Assembly: GCA_964396385.1 (NCBI GenBank)
Contig: CAYNFH010000141.1
Span: forward strand, 1-17,621
Reading direction: 5' to 3'
DNA length: 17,621 nucleotides
Source of the DNA: CAYNFH01 sp964396385
GTDB taxonomy: Bacteria; Armatimonadota; Chthonomonadetes; Chthonomonadales; CAJBBX01
Shown: positions 1 through 8,071 of the stretch, piece after piece
Numbering within the stretch: position 1 is the stretch's first letter
How the letters are laid out: each line of letters starts with the position of its first letter
Position numbers and translations under genes: made by a program
The notes under the pieces: generated by a model
The model's input: only the letters and a program-made list of their open reading frames with translations
What the model was told of the DNA's origin: nothing
The model's database searches: none

Positions 1-601
1 ACCCTCTCTGACCCAACTCCCGCTCCAGTGCCTCCACGCCGGTAAAGACGACTCCGTCCCAGCCACACGCGCGGGCACCGTCCACGTTCTCCGCGATGTC
101 GTCCACCATGAGATGGGATGCCGGCGGTCGGCCGGTTATCTCCTCGACCCTTCGGTAGATCTCCGGCTGCGGCTTTACTGCGCGCAGCTCGAAGGAGGTC
201 AGGAGCCGGTCGAATGGCGCCAGGGACGAGGCGTGGTTCCGGAGGATCCACTCCCAGTGGACAGGGTCCGTGTTGGTCAGCAGCACCTTCTGAACCACGC
301 GGAGGCGGGAGACCAGCGTTGGGACGGCGGGATCGTCCCGGAACCCGTCGGACCACGCCGCGGCAAACGCGTCGACTGGAATATCGAGGTTCCACCTTTT
401 GGCGGCCTCCTGGAAGAACTGCTCCGCCGTCGCTCCTCCATGGCTGAGGCCGAGCTCCTCATGGAGCCGGATGAGCTGTGGGACTAGCTCATGGCCCGCC
501 GGCGCGCCCAGGCGGCGGTGACGGTCGAACGCCACTGGCCGGCCGCTGAAGTCGAATGGCAGCACTACGTTGCCCAGGTCGCACACAAGCACCTCGATCA
601 C
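1..601 (-). CDS. HAD-superfamily phosphatase, YihX-like (3' end outside window)
   Basis: Probable HAD-IA phosphatase acting on a small phosphorylated metabolite, cytoplasmic. The frame is open from a GTG at 601-599 to the left edge (200 codons visible), so only the extreme C-terminus is missing. All four HAD motifs are visible: motif I CDLGNVV with the nucleophile Asp8 (the DLGNV form is typical of YihX-type sugar-phosphate phosphatases), motif II LLTNTDP near residues 107-113, motif III Lys143 in AVKPQPEIY, and motif IV VDDIAENV with Asp167/Asp168. The GTG start is supported by AGAGGAA six bases upstream; no earlier start is better. The gene is divergent from def. The family is secure; the substrate cannot be read from sequence. 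Confidence 0.85.
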   Translation of the reverse strand, partial: MIEVLVCDLGNVVLPFDFSGRPVAFDRHRRLGAPAGHELVPQLIRLHEELGLSHGGATAEQFFQEAAKRWNLDIPVDAFAAAWSDGFRDDPAVPTLVSRLRVVQKVLLTNTDPVHWEWILRNHASSLAPFDRLLTSFELRAVKPQPEIYRRVEEITGRPPASHLMVDDIAENVDGARACGWDGVVFTGVEALERELGQRG

Positions 602-690
602 AGTCGTTCCTCTCGTGGGTTATAGGAGCGTTCCGAGATGACACTATACCCCTGCGGTCCTCACGCTGAAGCCCGGTCGACCAACCCGTT

Positions 691-699
691 TGGTATACT
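691..699 (+). promoter_or_regulatory. Probable extended -10 promoter of def-fmt
   Basis: The sequence TGGTATACT is a TGn extended -10 element followed by TATACT (5 of 6 matches to TATAAT). It lies about 30 bases before the def ATG, and no good -35 hexamer is seen, as expected of extended -10 promoters. Transcription would start near 706, which leaves the ribosome site at 720-725 in the leader and rules out the GTG at 700 as the def start. Inference from motif only. Confidence 0.45.
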
Positions 700-729
700 G
701 TGGAGTTACCAGGCATTACAGGGAGATGC

Positions 730-1293
730 ATGACCGTAGAAGAGCTTGACATACCGGCGGACATCCGGCGGCTGTGGGAGGAGCGCGGCGGACCCATTGT
801 GAAAGTCCCTGATCCCGTGCTCAAACAGGTCGCCAAGCCTGTTTCCAGGCCGGGGCAGGCCACCCGTGAGCTAGTAGAGCGGATGAAGTCGGCAATGTTC
901 CGTGACAACGGCGTGGGGCTGGCGGCGCCGCAGCTCGGCGTCCTCGAGCGGATCATCATCTATAAGCTCCCGGAGGAGAAGGAGCCGCTGCGGGTCCTCA
1001 TCAACCCCAAGATCGTCTCCATGAAGGGCGAGCAGATTGGCCCGGAGGGCTGTCTCTCTATCCCCTTTTATCAGGGAGACGTCAAGCGTGCTAACGAGAT
1101 TGTGGTTAAGGCGACGGACATGCTCGGGCGACCCTGGAAGCGCCGCGCCACCGAGTTTGAAGCACGCGTCATCCAGCACGAGGTGGATCACCTGGACGGC
1201 ATCCTCTTCATCGAACGCGCCGAGCCCGGCACCCTTCACTGGCTGCGCGGCGACGAAGAGCAAGAGGCGGAAGAGCCTGAGATGAGGGAGTAG
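730..1293 (+). CDS. def: Peptide deformylase
   Basis: Removes the formyl group from the N-terminal methionine of new proteins; a cytoplasmic metalloenzyme. The 187-residue product has the three family motifs: GVGLAAPQ at residues 61-68, EGCLS with the metal-ligand Cys108, and QHEVDHLDG with His150, catalytic Glu151 and His154. The ATG at 730 is chosen because AGGGAG sits four bases upstream and because a GTG 30 bases earlier overlaps the probable -10 element. The protein has about 20 residues before the usual start of the fold (at IVKVPDPV) and an acidic tail after residue 175. The stop TAG at 1291-1293 shares its last base with the GTG start of fmt, so the two are co-transcribed and probably translationally coupled, matching their paired function. 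Confidence 0.96.
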   Translation: MTVEELDIPADIRRLWEERGGPIVKVPDPVLKQVAKPVSRPGQATRELVERMKSAMFRDNGVGLAAPQLGVLERIIIYKLPEEKEPLRVLINPKIVSMKGEQIGPEGCLSIPFYQGDVKRANEIVVKATDMLGRPWKRRATEFEARVIQHEVDHLDGILFIERAEPGTLHWLRGDEEQEAEEPEMRE

Positions 1294-2243
1294 TGCGCGT
1301 CCTCTTCTTCGGCACATCCGACTTCGCCGTTCCGTCGCTGCAGGCGCTCACGGAGTGTGGGCGCCACGAGGTACTGGCGGTGGTGACGCAGCCCGATAGG
1401 CCGCATGGGCGCGGACTCCAGCTTGCCGTCTCCCCCGTTAAGCACACCGCCCTTCGATATGCACTGCCGGTGCTCCAGCCCAGGCGAGTCCGTTCCGAGT
1501 CCTTTCTTACTATTGTCCGCGATCTCCGGCCCGATGCCCTGGCGCTCGCGGCATTCGGACAGATTATTCCGCACGCGCTCCTGGACCAGCCTCCACGCGG
1601 TCCCGTCAACGTACACGGCTCCCTGCTGCCCAAGTACCGAGGCGCCGCCCCCATCCAGTACGCCATCCTCAACGGGGAGCGTGAGACCGGCATCACCACC
1701 ATGTGGATGGACGCAACGCTGGATACCGGCGACATTCTGCTCACCCGGACCGTATCGATCGAGGAGGACGACACTACCGGCACGCTGACCCCCCGGATGG
1801 CGGCCGCCGGCGCGGAGCTGCTGATCGAGACCTTGGACCGGCTGGAGGCCGGGACCTGCCCGCGCATCCCGCAGAATGATGCCGAGGCAACGTTCGCTCC
1901 GGCCATCACGCCCGCGGATTCGGTCGTCCCTTGGACGGACCCCGCGGAGAGGATCCGCAACCGGATCCGAGCCCTGTCCCCACGCCCAGGCGCCTTCGCC
2001 GCGATGAAGGGCCGCCGCATCAAGCTGTGGAGCGCAACGGTACGGGAGGGCGTTGGTGAGCCGGGCGCAGTTACATCGGTGGGGCGCGAGACGGTCGAGG
2101 TGGGAACCGGGCAGGACATCCTATCGCTGGTGGAGGTGCAGCCGGAGAACAGCCGTCGCATGACCGCCGCGGAGTGGGCGCGTGGCGCCCGGTTGGCGGC
2201 CGGAGACCGGTTCGACCAGATGGGCCGCCCCACCGACCGTTGA
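1293..2243 (+). CDS. fmt: Methionyl-tRNA formyltransferase
   Basis: Formylates initiator Met-tRNA using 10-formyl-tetrahydrofolate; cytoplasmic, and functionally paired with def just upstream. The 316 residues match the usual family length. The N-terminal formyltransferase domain begins with VLFFGTSDFAVP; the catalytic triad is at Asn106 and His108 (VNVHGSLLPKYRGAAP) and Asp144 (DATLDTGD). The C-terminal OB-like domain contains IRALSPRPGAF and a G-D-x-L motif near the end. The start is GTG at 1293 within TAGTG, with GAGGGAG immediately upstream inside def; the overlap suggests reinitiation. No frame damage is seen. Confidence 0.97.
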   Translation: MRVLFFGTSDFAVPSLQALTECGRHEVLAVVTQPDRPHGRGLQLAVSPVKHTALRYALPVLQPRRVRSESFLTIVRDLRPDALALAAFGQIIPHALLDQPPRGPVNVHGSLLPKYRGAAPIQYAILNGERETGITTMWMDATLDTGDILLTRTVSIEEDDTTGTLTPRMAAAGAELLIETLDRLEAGTCPRIPQNDAEATFAPAITPADSVVPWTDPAERIRNRIRALSPRPGAFAAMKGRRIKLWSATVREGVGEPGAVTSVGRETVEVGTGQDILSLVEVQPENSRRMTAAEWARGARLAAGDRFDQMGRPTDR

Positions 2244-2316
2244 TGCTCTTCCCGTTACTGTGCAAACATACACTGTCCGCCTTCTCCCTCCTGGTGGCGG
2301 AACGGAAGGGACACGA

Positions 2317-4281
2317 ATGATCCGCTCTCTCTACGCCGCCGCGCTGCTCCTTTGCTTGATCCCTTCCGGGGGCCGAGGCAGCATTCAGGCGAATGGGCCC
2401 GCCCTGCCGGATGACCTGCAGGCGTTTATCTCCCGCGCGCAGGACGCGCTCAAGGCCGGAGACCGGAATGCGCTCGATGCCCTGGCCCAGGAGCCACACA
2501 CTTTCGACTGGCTGGGGCAGCGCAGCTTTCGCAACGATCTCAACTGGAACATCGCGGTGCTGACCCTTCCCAGTGACCGCGGACCGGGGACCGCGTACCG
2601 GGGAGGACGGAGGACGGCAGACGGAGGACCGACGGAATCCGTCCGTCATCCGTCATCCGTCATCCGTCTTCCGTCGCCTTACCTCGCCGACTTCTATGAC
2701 TTCCACACCTGCGAGAGCATCGGGGACCACCTTATCGGGCTGGTCAAGACGGCAGACGGCTGGAAGCTCGGGGCGGAGGTTCCGGAGCGCGAGACACTCG
2801 GATACCGCGTGCGGGACCACAACCTGTCCGTAAGGTACGACCTGCCGAACCACGCCTGTCAGATAACCGACGACGTAACCGTCGAGCGAACGGGCGGCGA
2901 GGGGCCCTGTCTGCTGCGCCTTTCCAGCGACATGCAGGTAGACCGCCTCACTATGGCGCACGGAAGCCCCACCTGGACCCACGCGCCGGGCTTCATCGCG
3001 GTGGTGCTTCCGGCGGGCAAGAGCTTCATGCTGCACCTGAGGTATCACGGAACGGTGAACCATCCCGGCAGCGATTACATTCGGCCAACGGAGGCGGTGC
3101 TCTGCTCATACTGGTACCCGCACGTCGCCCGGCTGCCCGCCAAGCAGACCGTGACCTCTACGGTTCCGAAAGGTTGGTTGGCAGACAGCGAGGGCGAGCT
3201 GCTCAAGCGCACGGACGGGCCGGAAGATTCCACCTTTACGTACCGTAACACCGTCCCCACCTGCTACTTCACTCTCGATGCTGGCCCGTACCGGGTCACG
3301 TCCCGCGTGGCGAATGGCCGCAAGCTCTCTGTGTACGAGCTGAAACACCCCAGCGACCAGCGCGTGACCAACACGCTGGACGTTCTGGAGAAGAGTCTCG
3401 CGTTCTACGACTCCAGCTTCGGCCGTATGCCCTACACGCACTATGAGGTCTTGGAGACCCTGGGCCCGTTCGGCGGAGCGCTGGAGGCATACTCCTTCTC
3501 CACGTACAACACCGGCCTCTTCCCCGGGGCTGTCCCGCACGAAGTCGCACATACCTGGTGGGGCGGCATCGTTCCCTGCACCTACACTAGGACGATGTGG
3601 AATGAGTCGTTCGCCAGCTACTCAGACGGCCTCTTCCGCCGCCAGACCTCCGATCCCAAACCGGCCAAGGCGCTCTCGGGCCAGCACCAGGATCCGCAGC
3701 ACGGCCGCAATCTCATCCGCGGCTATGCCGTACCCATCTCGGAAGCGTACGACACCAGCAGCGGCCCGCAGGGCACGGTGGGCTACGGCAAAGGCTCTCT
3801 GGTTCTGGACATGCTGGAGGATACGCTTGGAACGGAGACGATGGTCCGCTGTATGCGCCGATTCTACGATGACCACAAGGCGGGCGAGGCGGCGGACTGG
3901 CCGGACTTCGAGCGCGCCGTCAACGCCGTGACCGGACAGGACTACGGCTGGTTCTTCTCCCAGTGGCTGACGCGCGGCGGCGTGCCAATCGTGAAGCTGG
4001 AGAACATCCGCAAGGATCAGCGCGGCGGTGATTGGATGGTGACAGGCGAGATCGTGCAGGAGGGGACGCCTTACCGGCTGCGTATCCCGGTAGAGGTGGA
4101 CGCCGCGTCCAGCGGGTCCCAGGAGAGCCTGGTAGACGTTTCCGCGGAGCGCACACCGTTCCAGATCATGGAGAAGTCGGAGCCAACGGCCGTGAAGCTG
4201 GACCCCGCCGGCAACGTCCTCCTTGCCGGCGGCACCGTCCCGGAAGGCCAGGACCCGCTCGTATTTCGATTTACTCCGTAG
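2317..4281 (+). CDS. Exported M1-family-like metallopeptidase (divergent)
   Basis: A 654-residue zinc-peptidase-like protein. The ATG at 2317 has GGAAGGG six bases upstream and starts a signal peptide (MIRSLYAAALLLCLIPSGG), so the product is probably exported. Residues about 30-150 look like an NTF2-like or other small N-terminal domain, followed by an M1-type beta domain. The gluzincin motif is HEVAH at 408-412 with Glu430 in WNESFA; the spacing is 17 residues where classical M1 enzymes have 18. The GxMEN exopeptidase motif is replaced by GALEA (387-391), retaining Glu390; GYGKGSLVLDML around Tyr490 matches the region of the catalytic tyrosine. Residues about 87-120 are encoded by a heptanucleotide repeat and look like an insertion. 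It lies 73 bases after fmt and may be read from the same promoter. Its stop overlaps the MFS gene. Peptidase activity is likely; strict aminopeptidase specificity is doubtful. Confidence 0.85.
   Translation: MIRSLYAAALLLCLIPSGGRGSIQANGPALPDDLQAFISRAQDALKAGDRNALDALAQEPHTFDWLGQRSFRNDLNWNIAVLTLPSDRGPGTAYRGGRRTADGGPTESVRHPSSVIRLPSPYLADFYDFHTCESIGDHLIGLVKTADGWKLGAEVPERETLGYRVRDHNLSVRYDLPNHACQITDDVTVERTGGEGPCLLRLSSDMQVDRLTMAHGSPTWTHAPGFIAVVLPAGKSFMLHLRYHGTVNHPGSDYIRPTEAVLCSYWYPHVARLPAKQTVTSTVPKGWLADSEGELLKRTDGPEDSTFTYRNTVPTCYFTLDAGPYRVTSRVANGRKLSVYELKHPSDQRVTNTLDVLEKSLAFYDSSFGRMPYTHYEVLETLGPFGGALEAYSFSTYNTGLFPGAVPHEVAHTWWGGIVPCTYTRTMWNESFASYSDGLFRRQTSDPKPAKALSGQHQDPQHGRNLIRGYAVPISEAYDTSSGPQGTVGYGKGSLVLDMLEDTLGTETMVRCMRRFYDDHKAGEAADWPDFERAVNAVTGQDYGWFFSQWLTRGGVPIVKLENIRKDQRGGDWMVTGEIVQEGTPYRLRIPVEVDAASSGSQESLVDVSAERTPFQIMEKSEPTAVKLDPAGNVLLAGGTVPEGQDPLVFRFTP
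2575..2675. repeat. Heptanucleotide composite repeat with a 34-base inverted repeat, inside the M1 gene
   Basis: Seven-base units run through the region: GACCGCG, GACCGGG, GACCGCG, TACCGGG, then GAGGACG twice, GCAGACG and GAGGACC, and on the far side CCGTCAT three times followed by CCGTCTT and CCGTC (2643-2675). The halves are complementary: 2603-2636 pairs with 2638-2671 at 28 of 34 positions around a single central base (2637). The array is in frame within the peptidase gene and encodes a Gly/Arg/Pro/Ser-rich stretch unlike the rest of the protein. Confidence 0.9.
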
Positions 4282-5551
4282 TCTGTCCGTCGCTCGCGCG
4301 ATACTCCCGTAGCGCGCGAGCGCGTAGGGCCACCACGGCGCTGGCCAGCAGGCATCCGATGCCGCCCGAGATGACCGACCACGGCGCGCCGATCCACTTC
4401 GCCACCACACCCGCCTCCAGATTACCAAGCTGCGGACCCCCCATGAAGAAGATCATCATCGCGGCGGACATGCGGCCCCGCAAGTGGTCCGGCGTCACGA
4501 GCTGACGGATCGTCTGCCGCAAGATCGTGCTCACCGTGTCTGCCGCGCCGCTAAGGGCCAGGGCCAGCCAGGACAGCCAGAACATGTGCGAGAAGCCGAA
4601 TAGGACGGTGGCGGAGCCGTAGATAAAAACGGCGACCAGGATGGTCCGGCCCTGCCACCGGATGGGCGGGAGCATCGCGATGACCGACCCAGCGCAGAGG
4701 GAGCCTACCGCGTCTGCCGCGTATAGCAGGCCGTAGCCGCGCGCACCACTGTGCAGAATGGTGGCCGCGAAGACAGGCAGGAGAGCGGTGGCCGACGAGA
4801 AGAAGGTGGCCAGGAAGTCCAGGGTGATGGTCCAGACGAGGATAGGGGTATGCCGGACGAACCGGAGCCCTTCCCGGATGGCGGTTAGGCTCACCTCTCC
4901 GCCGCGCTCGGTGTGGGTGGCGCTGGCCCGCTGGCTCATCAAGAGCAGGGCGGCTATTACAGCCAGGAAGGAGACGGAATTCACCAGGTAGGTGATCTCC
5001 AGGTCGCCGTGGGCGATGAGCAGTCCGGCCAGCGTCGGTCCCAGGATGGTGGCCGTCTGCATTGCGATGGAGTTGAGCGAGGCGGCGTTGGCGAAGTGAT
5101 CGCGCGGTACCAGGTTCGGCATGAGGGACTGGCGAGCCGGGTTGTCGAACGCGATCGCGGAAGCGGAGAGGAAGTTGATGCCGTAAATAGCCGCGGCCGA
5201 GATATGGCCGGTGTGCGTGAGGAGGGCGAGTGCCCCTGCCGCCAGAGTTTGGATGGATTGGGTGACAAGCATCACGCGGCGGCGGTCTACTGCGTCCGCC
5301 ACAGAGCCGCCGACCAGAGAGAAGAAGACCACGGGTACGACGCGGACCAGCCCGATGAGACCCAGCGCCAGCGATTGGTGGGTCAGAGCGTAGATGTGCC
5401 AGTAGATGGCCCCGAACTGCATCTGCGAGCCGATGGCGGAGATGGCTTGGCCGAACCAGAGCAGCCGGAAGTCGCGGGAGCGCAGCGCCGGGAAACGTCC
5501 ATGCAGCACGGCGAGTACCGTGAGCCCGCGCCGTTTCCCTCCTTCCTCCAT
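4271..5551 (-). CDS. MFS transporter, EntS-like exporter family (MFS_3)
   Basis: Probable inner-membrane drug, siderophore or small-molecule exporter of the major facilitator superfamily. From the ATG at 5551 the protein has 426 residues and about 10-12 hydrophobic segments. The opening ALRSRDFRLLWFGQAISAIGSQM and the loop 2-3 motif GGSVADAVDRRRVM are typical of the enterobactin-exporter/MFS_3 branch, as is the later GPTLAGLLIA. GGAGGGG lies 11 bases before the ATG at 5551. A second in-frame ATG at 5596 would add 15 residues with no better ribosome site; the shorter form fits the family. The gene is convergent with the M1 peptidase and the two stops overlap by 11 bases (TAA at 4273-4271). Substrate unknown. 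Confidence 0.88.
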   Translation of the reverse strand: MEEGGKRRGLTVLAVLHGRFPALRSRDFRLLWFGQAISAIGSQMQFGAIYWHIYALTHQSLALGLIGLVRVVPVVFFSLVGGSVADAVDRRRVMLVTQSIQTLAAGALALLTHTGHISAAAIYGINFLSASAIAFDNPARQSLMPNLVPRDHFANAASLNSIAMQTATILGPTLAGLLIAHGDLEITYLVNSVSFLAVIAALLLMSQRASATHTERGGEVSLTAIREGLRFVRHTPILVWTITLDFLATFFSSATALLPVFAATILHSGARGYGLLYAADAVGSLCAGSVIAMLPPIRWQGRTILVAVFIYGSATVLFGFSHMFWLSWLALALSGAADTVSTILRQTIRQLVTPDHLRGRMSAAMMIFFMGGPQLGNLEAGVVAKWIGAPWSVISGGIGCLLASAVVALRARALREYRASDGQTTE

Positions 5552-5690
5552 CACCCGCAAAGCCCCTCCGTCCCAGGTCCGCGTACAGTATGGCATGCCA
5601 CCAAGTTAATGCCTGGCTCACGGATTCCGGATTCATCCCCGGGGTCCGGCCCCCGCCGCTGCCCGCTATCGCGGTCAAGGCGCGGCTCCC

Positions 5691-5711
5691 CCGTCCCTCA
5701 TCCTTCATCCC
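5691..5711. repeat. Short degenerate heptad run in the divergent promoter region
   Basis: CCGTCCC, TCATCCT and TCATCCC follow each other in seven-base register. The unit resembles the TCATCCG phase of the array at 2643-2675. With only three imperfect copies, this could be chance. It lies in the 218-base gap between the divergent MFS and cyclase genes (5552-5769), which otherwise shows no gene. Confidence 0.4.
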
Positions 5712-5769
5712 TGGTCTTCGCAGGATATCCCTTCCGCGCGCCCGAACAGGGCGTTGGAGGGAACCAAGG

Positions 5770-7233
5770 ATGGCTCAGCTTCCAACCGGCACGGTCACGT
5801 TCCTCATGACGGACGTGGAGGGCAGCACGGCGCTCTGGGAGAGGAGCCCGGAACAGATGCGGTCGGCGCTCGCCAGACATGACACGCTTGCCCAAGAGAT
5901 CATCGCGCGCCATGCGGGACACCTGGTAAAGAGCCGGGGCGAAGGGGACAGTCTGTTTGCGGTCTTCTCCGGTGCGGCAGACGGGATTGCCGCCGCGGCG
6001 GAGCTCCAACGCACTATCACGCGGGAGCCTTGGCCCGCAGAGACCCCCATCCGTATCAGGATTGGAGTCAATACCGGGGAGGCGGACCTCCGGGACGACG
6101 ATTATTACGGCCGGACGGTGAACCGGACTGCTCGGCTCCGCTCCGTCGCGCACGGCGGTCAGGTGCTGGTCTCCCAGTCGACTGCGCAGATCGTCCAGGA
6201 CACACTCCCGCCCGAGATCTCCCTCAGGGTTCTCGGCCAGCACCAGCTTCGGGACCTGGAGCGTCCCGAGCAGGTATTCCAGCTCCTTCACCCGGACCTG
6301 CCCGCCGACTTTCCTCCGCTCAGGTCGCAGGAGGTGTTCAGATCCAACCTGCCGCAGCAGATCACCAGCTTTATCGGCCGGGAGAAGGAGATGAAGGAGG
6401 TCAAGCGGCTCCTCAAGACGACCCGGCTGCTCACCCTCACCGGAGCGGGCGGTGCGGGCAAGACCCGCCTCACCCTCCAGGCGGGAGCGGACCTTCTGGA
6501 CGGCTTTGCGGACGGCGTGTGGCTGGTGGAGCTCGCACCACTCGCGGATCCGGCGCTGGTGCCTCAGGCGGTCGCCTCGGCGCTGGGAGTCCGCGAGGAG
6601 CCGGGCCGGACTCTGGTGCAGACGCTAACAGACTATCTCCAGCCCAAGGAGCTCCTGCTGCTCTTGGACAACTGCGAGCACTTGCTGGACGCGTGCGCGC
6701 ATCTCATACAAAGTCTGCTCCGTCACTGCGCAAGGCTCAAGGTGGTGGCGACCAGCCGCGAGGGCCTCAACATAGACGGGGAGACGACCTACCGTATCCC
6801 CTCCATGTCCATGCCGGATCCGAAGGAGAAGGCGACTCCGGAGAGCCTGAGCGGCTATGAGTCGGTGCGACTGTTCGAGGAGCGTGCGAAGGCCGCCCTG
6901 CCATCGTTCCAGATAACAGATCAGAACGCCTCTCCCGTAGCGCAGCTCTGCATCCGGCTCGACGGCATTCCGCTGGCCATCGAGCTGGCTGCGGCGAGAG
7001 TCAAGGCAATGTCCGTGGATCAGATAGCTGCCCGCCTCGATGACCGCTTCCGCCTACTGACGGGCGGGAGCCGCACCGCGCTGCCGCGTCAGCAGACGCT
7101 CCGCGCCATGATCGACTGGAGCTACGACCTGCTTTCCGAGAAGGAGCAGATTCTCCTGAACCGCCTCTCCGTCTTCGCGGGCGGCTGGACGCTGGAGGCC
7201 GCCGAAAAGGTCTGCGCCGATTCCGTGGAGTGA
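5770..7233 (+). CDS. Class III adenylate/guanylate cyclase fused to NB-ARC ATPase, lacking the TPR region
   Basis: A signalling protein of 487 residues: an N-terminal nucleotide cyclase (about 5-175) and a STAND-type NB-ARC ATPase (about 195-485). The cyclase keeps the two metal aspartates, Asp15 (TFLMTDVEGST) and Asp60 (GEGDSLFAVF), and the transition-state Asn118/Arg122 (VNRTAR). The ATPase has Walker A GAGGAGKT (225-232), Walker B LLLLLDNCEHL, a sensor VVATSREGL and GIPLAIELAAARVKAMS. The ATG at 5770 has GGAGGG eight bases upstream. Family members usually continue for several hundred residues of TPR-like repeats; this one ends just after the winged-helix region LNRLSVFAGGWTLEAAEKVC, and the 145 bases to the next gene cannot hold the remainder. 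It is a truncated but possibly still active cyclase. Its ATPase half is a paralogue of the SARP regulator downstream. Confidence 0.9.
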   Translation: MAQLPTGTVTFLMTDVEGSTALWERSPEQMRSALARHDTLAQEIIARHAGHLVKSRGEGDSLFAVFSGAADGIAAAAELQRTITREPWPAETPIRIRIGVNTGEADLRDDDYYGRTVNRTARLRSVAHGGQVLVSQSTAQIVQDTLPPEISLRVLGQHQLRDLERPEQVFQLLHPDLPADFPPLRSQEVFRSNLPQQITSFIGREKEMKEVKRLLKTTRLLTLTGAGGAGKTRLTLQAGADLLDGFADGVWLVELAPLADPALVPQAVASALGVREEPGRTLVQTLTDYLQPKELLLLLDNCEHLLDACAHLIQSLLRHCARLKVVATSREGLNIDGETTYRIPSMSMPDPKEKATPESLSGYESVRLFEERAKAALPSFQITDQNASPVAQLCIRLDGIPLAIELAAARVKAMSVDQIAARLDDRFRLLTGGSRTALPRQQTLRAMIDWSYDLLSEKEQILLNRLSVFAGGWTLEAAEKVCADSVE

Positions 7234-7320
7234 GCGCCTGAACCACAGGGATCCTTGGAGTTGTAGGTGTCGCACGAGCTGCGGGGAGCCCGATACACGA
7301 CTCAACACAGATTCTGGGAT

Positions 7321-7350
7321 AAGGGACAGAGAAAGCCACCTCTGTCCCTT
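7321..7350. terminator. Hairpin between convergent genes, terminator-like
   Basis: AAGGGACAGAG at 7321-7331 and CTCTGTCCCTT at 7340-7350 form a perfect 11-base-pair stem with an 8-base loop, in the 145-base gap between the convergent cyclase and DUF1326 genes. There is no long T-run on either side, so intrinsic termination is plausible rather than certain. The rest of 7234-7378 shows no gene. Confidence 0.55.
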
Positions 7351-7378
7351 CCTTGCTCATCCGAAGACGCAGCAGGTA

Positions 7379-8071
7379 TCAGGGCGCGTCATTCCCTTCC
7401 GACTCGATGTGGATGAAGAAGCCGTTGCGGTCCTTGAGGGAGTAGTTGTGCCCGTGGCCGCGGTAGTGGTGGGTGCCCTTGGCCAGGTAGAACCCGGTGT
7501 TGGTATTCGCTCCCCAGTACTTGAGGTTGTTGATCACCATCGGCTTTCCGTCCGCGTCCTTCACGCCGGCCAGAATCACTTCCCCCTGTCCATTCCCCAG
7601 CACGGCATGGCCGTTCATCCCGTTCTGCTCCCACATAATCGGCGCCCTGTCCACTGCCACGTGCTGCCACTTGAACGGGTAGATCTTGCCGATGAGAAAC
7701 GTCAGCGCCTTCGCCTGTTCCGGGGTTGTCGCTGGCTCCATGGTGATCACCGCGGACTTGAGCGGTTTGGTGAAGTCCCCCCCCAGGTCGCCGGAGAGCC
7801 ACACCTTCAGCCCGCTCACGTCCACATCTCCCACATGCCCATCGGTGATCTTAATGGCGTTGTTGAAGTCGCACATCATGCCCCCTTCGGGCGACGTGTT
7901 GAAGTAGCACGTGCAGAACAGATGGCAGGAGCACGCCTCGATATAGTCGGCCTTAATGCTCCACGATTTGTCCTTACCGGCGGCTTGAGCCGGCCCTACG
8001 GCGAGCGCCGCAAACGCAAGCGCTGCAATGGCCGGCAGTACTATTTGAGCCCTTCCGATGCTCCAGTACAT
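7379..8071 (-). CDS. Secreted DUF1326 protein with cysteine cluster
   Basis: A 230-residue exported protein of the DUF1326 family, function unknown. The ATG at 8071 is preferred because AAAGGAG lies ten bases upstream and it opens directly into a signal peptide (MYWSIGRAQIVLPAIAALAF) with an AQA cleavage site at residues 28-30; an ATG 54 bases earlier would bury the signal. The mature protein begins with the family signature EACSCHLFCTC (Cys47, Cys49, Cys53, Cys55) plus Cys67, a pattern able to bind metal or form disulfides, followed by GDVDVSGLKVWLSGDL and a His-rich segment HHYRGHGHNYS near the C-terminus. It is flanked by two NB-ARC regulators, divergent from the SARP gene across 169 bases, which makes it a possible target of that regulator; this is inference. 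Confidence 0.85.
   Translation of the reverse strand: MYWSIGRAQIVLPAIAALAFAALAVGPAQAAGKDKSWSIKADYIEACSCHLFCTCYFNTSPEGGMMCDFNNAIKITDGHVGDVDVSGLKVWLSGDLGGDFTKPLKSAVITMEPATTPEQAKALTFLIGKIYPFKWQHVAVDRAPIMWEQNGMNGHAVLGNGQGEVILAGVKDADGKPMVINNLKYWGANTNTGFYLAKGTHHYRGHGHNYSLKDRNGFFIHIESEGNDAP

Noticed and set aside
1208..2233. Long open frame on the minus strand opposite fmt
   Set aside because: It lies wholly antisense to a clear fmt gene, shows no family motif and has the Ser/Arg/Pro-rich composition of a GC-rich shadow frame.
2575..2675. Intrinsic terminator or insertion-sequence end
   Set aside because: The inverted repeat lies inside an open coding frame with no T-run, no transposase and no target-site duplication that I can see.
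4551..5708. Second long minus-strand frame overlapping the MFS gene
   Set aside because: It is rich in Arg, Pro, His and Gly without hydrophobic segments; the MFS frame with its membrane helices is the real one.
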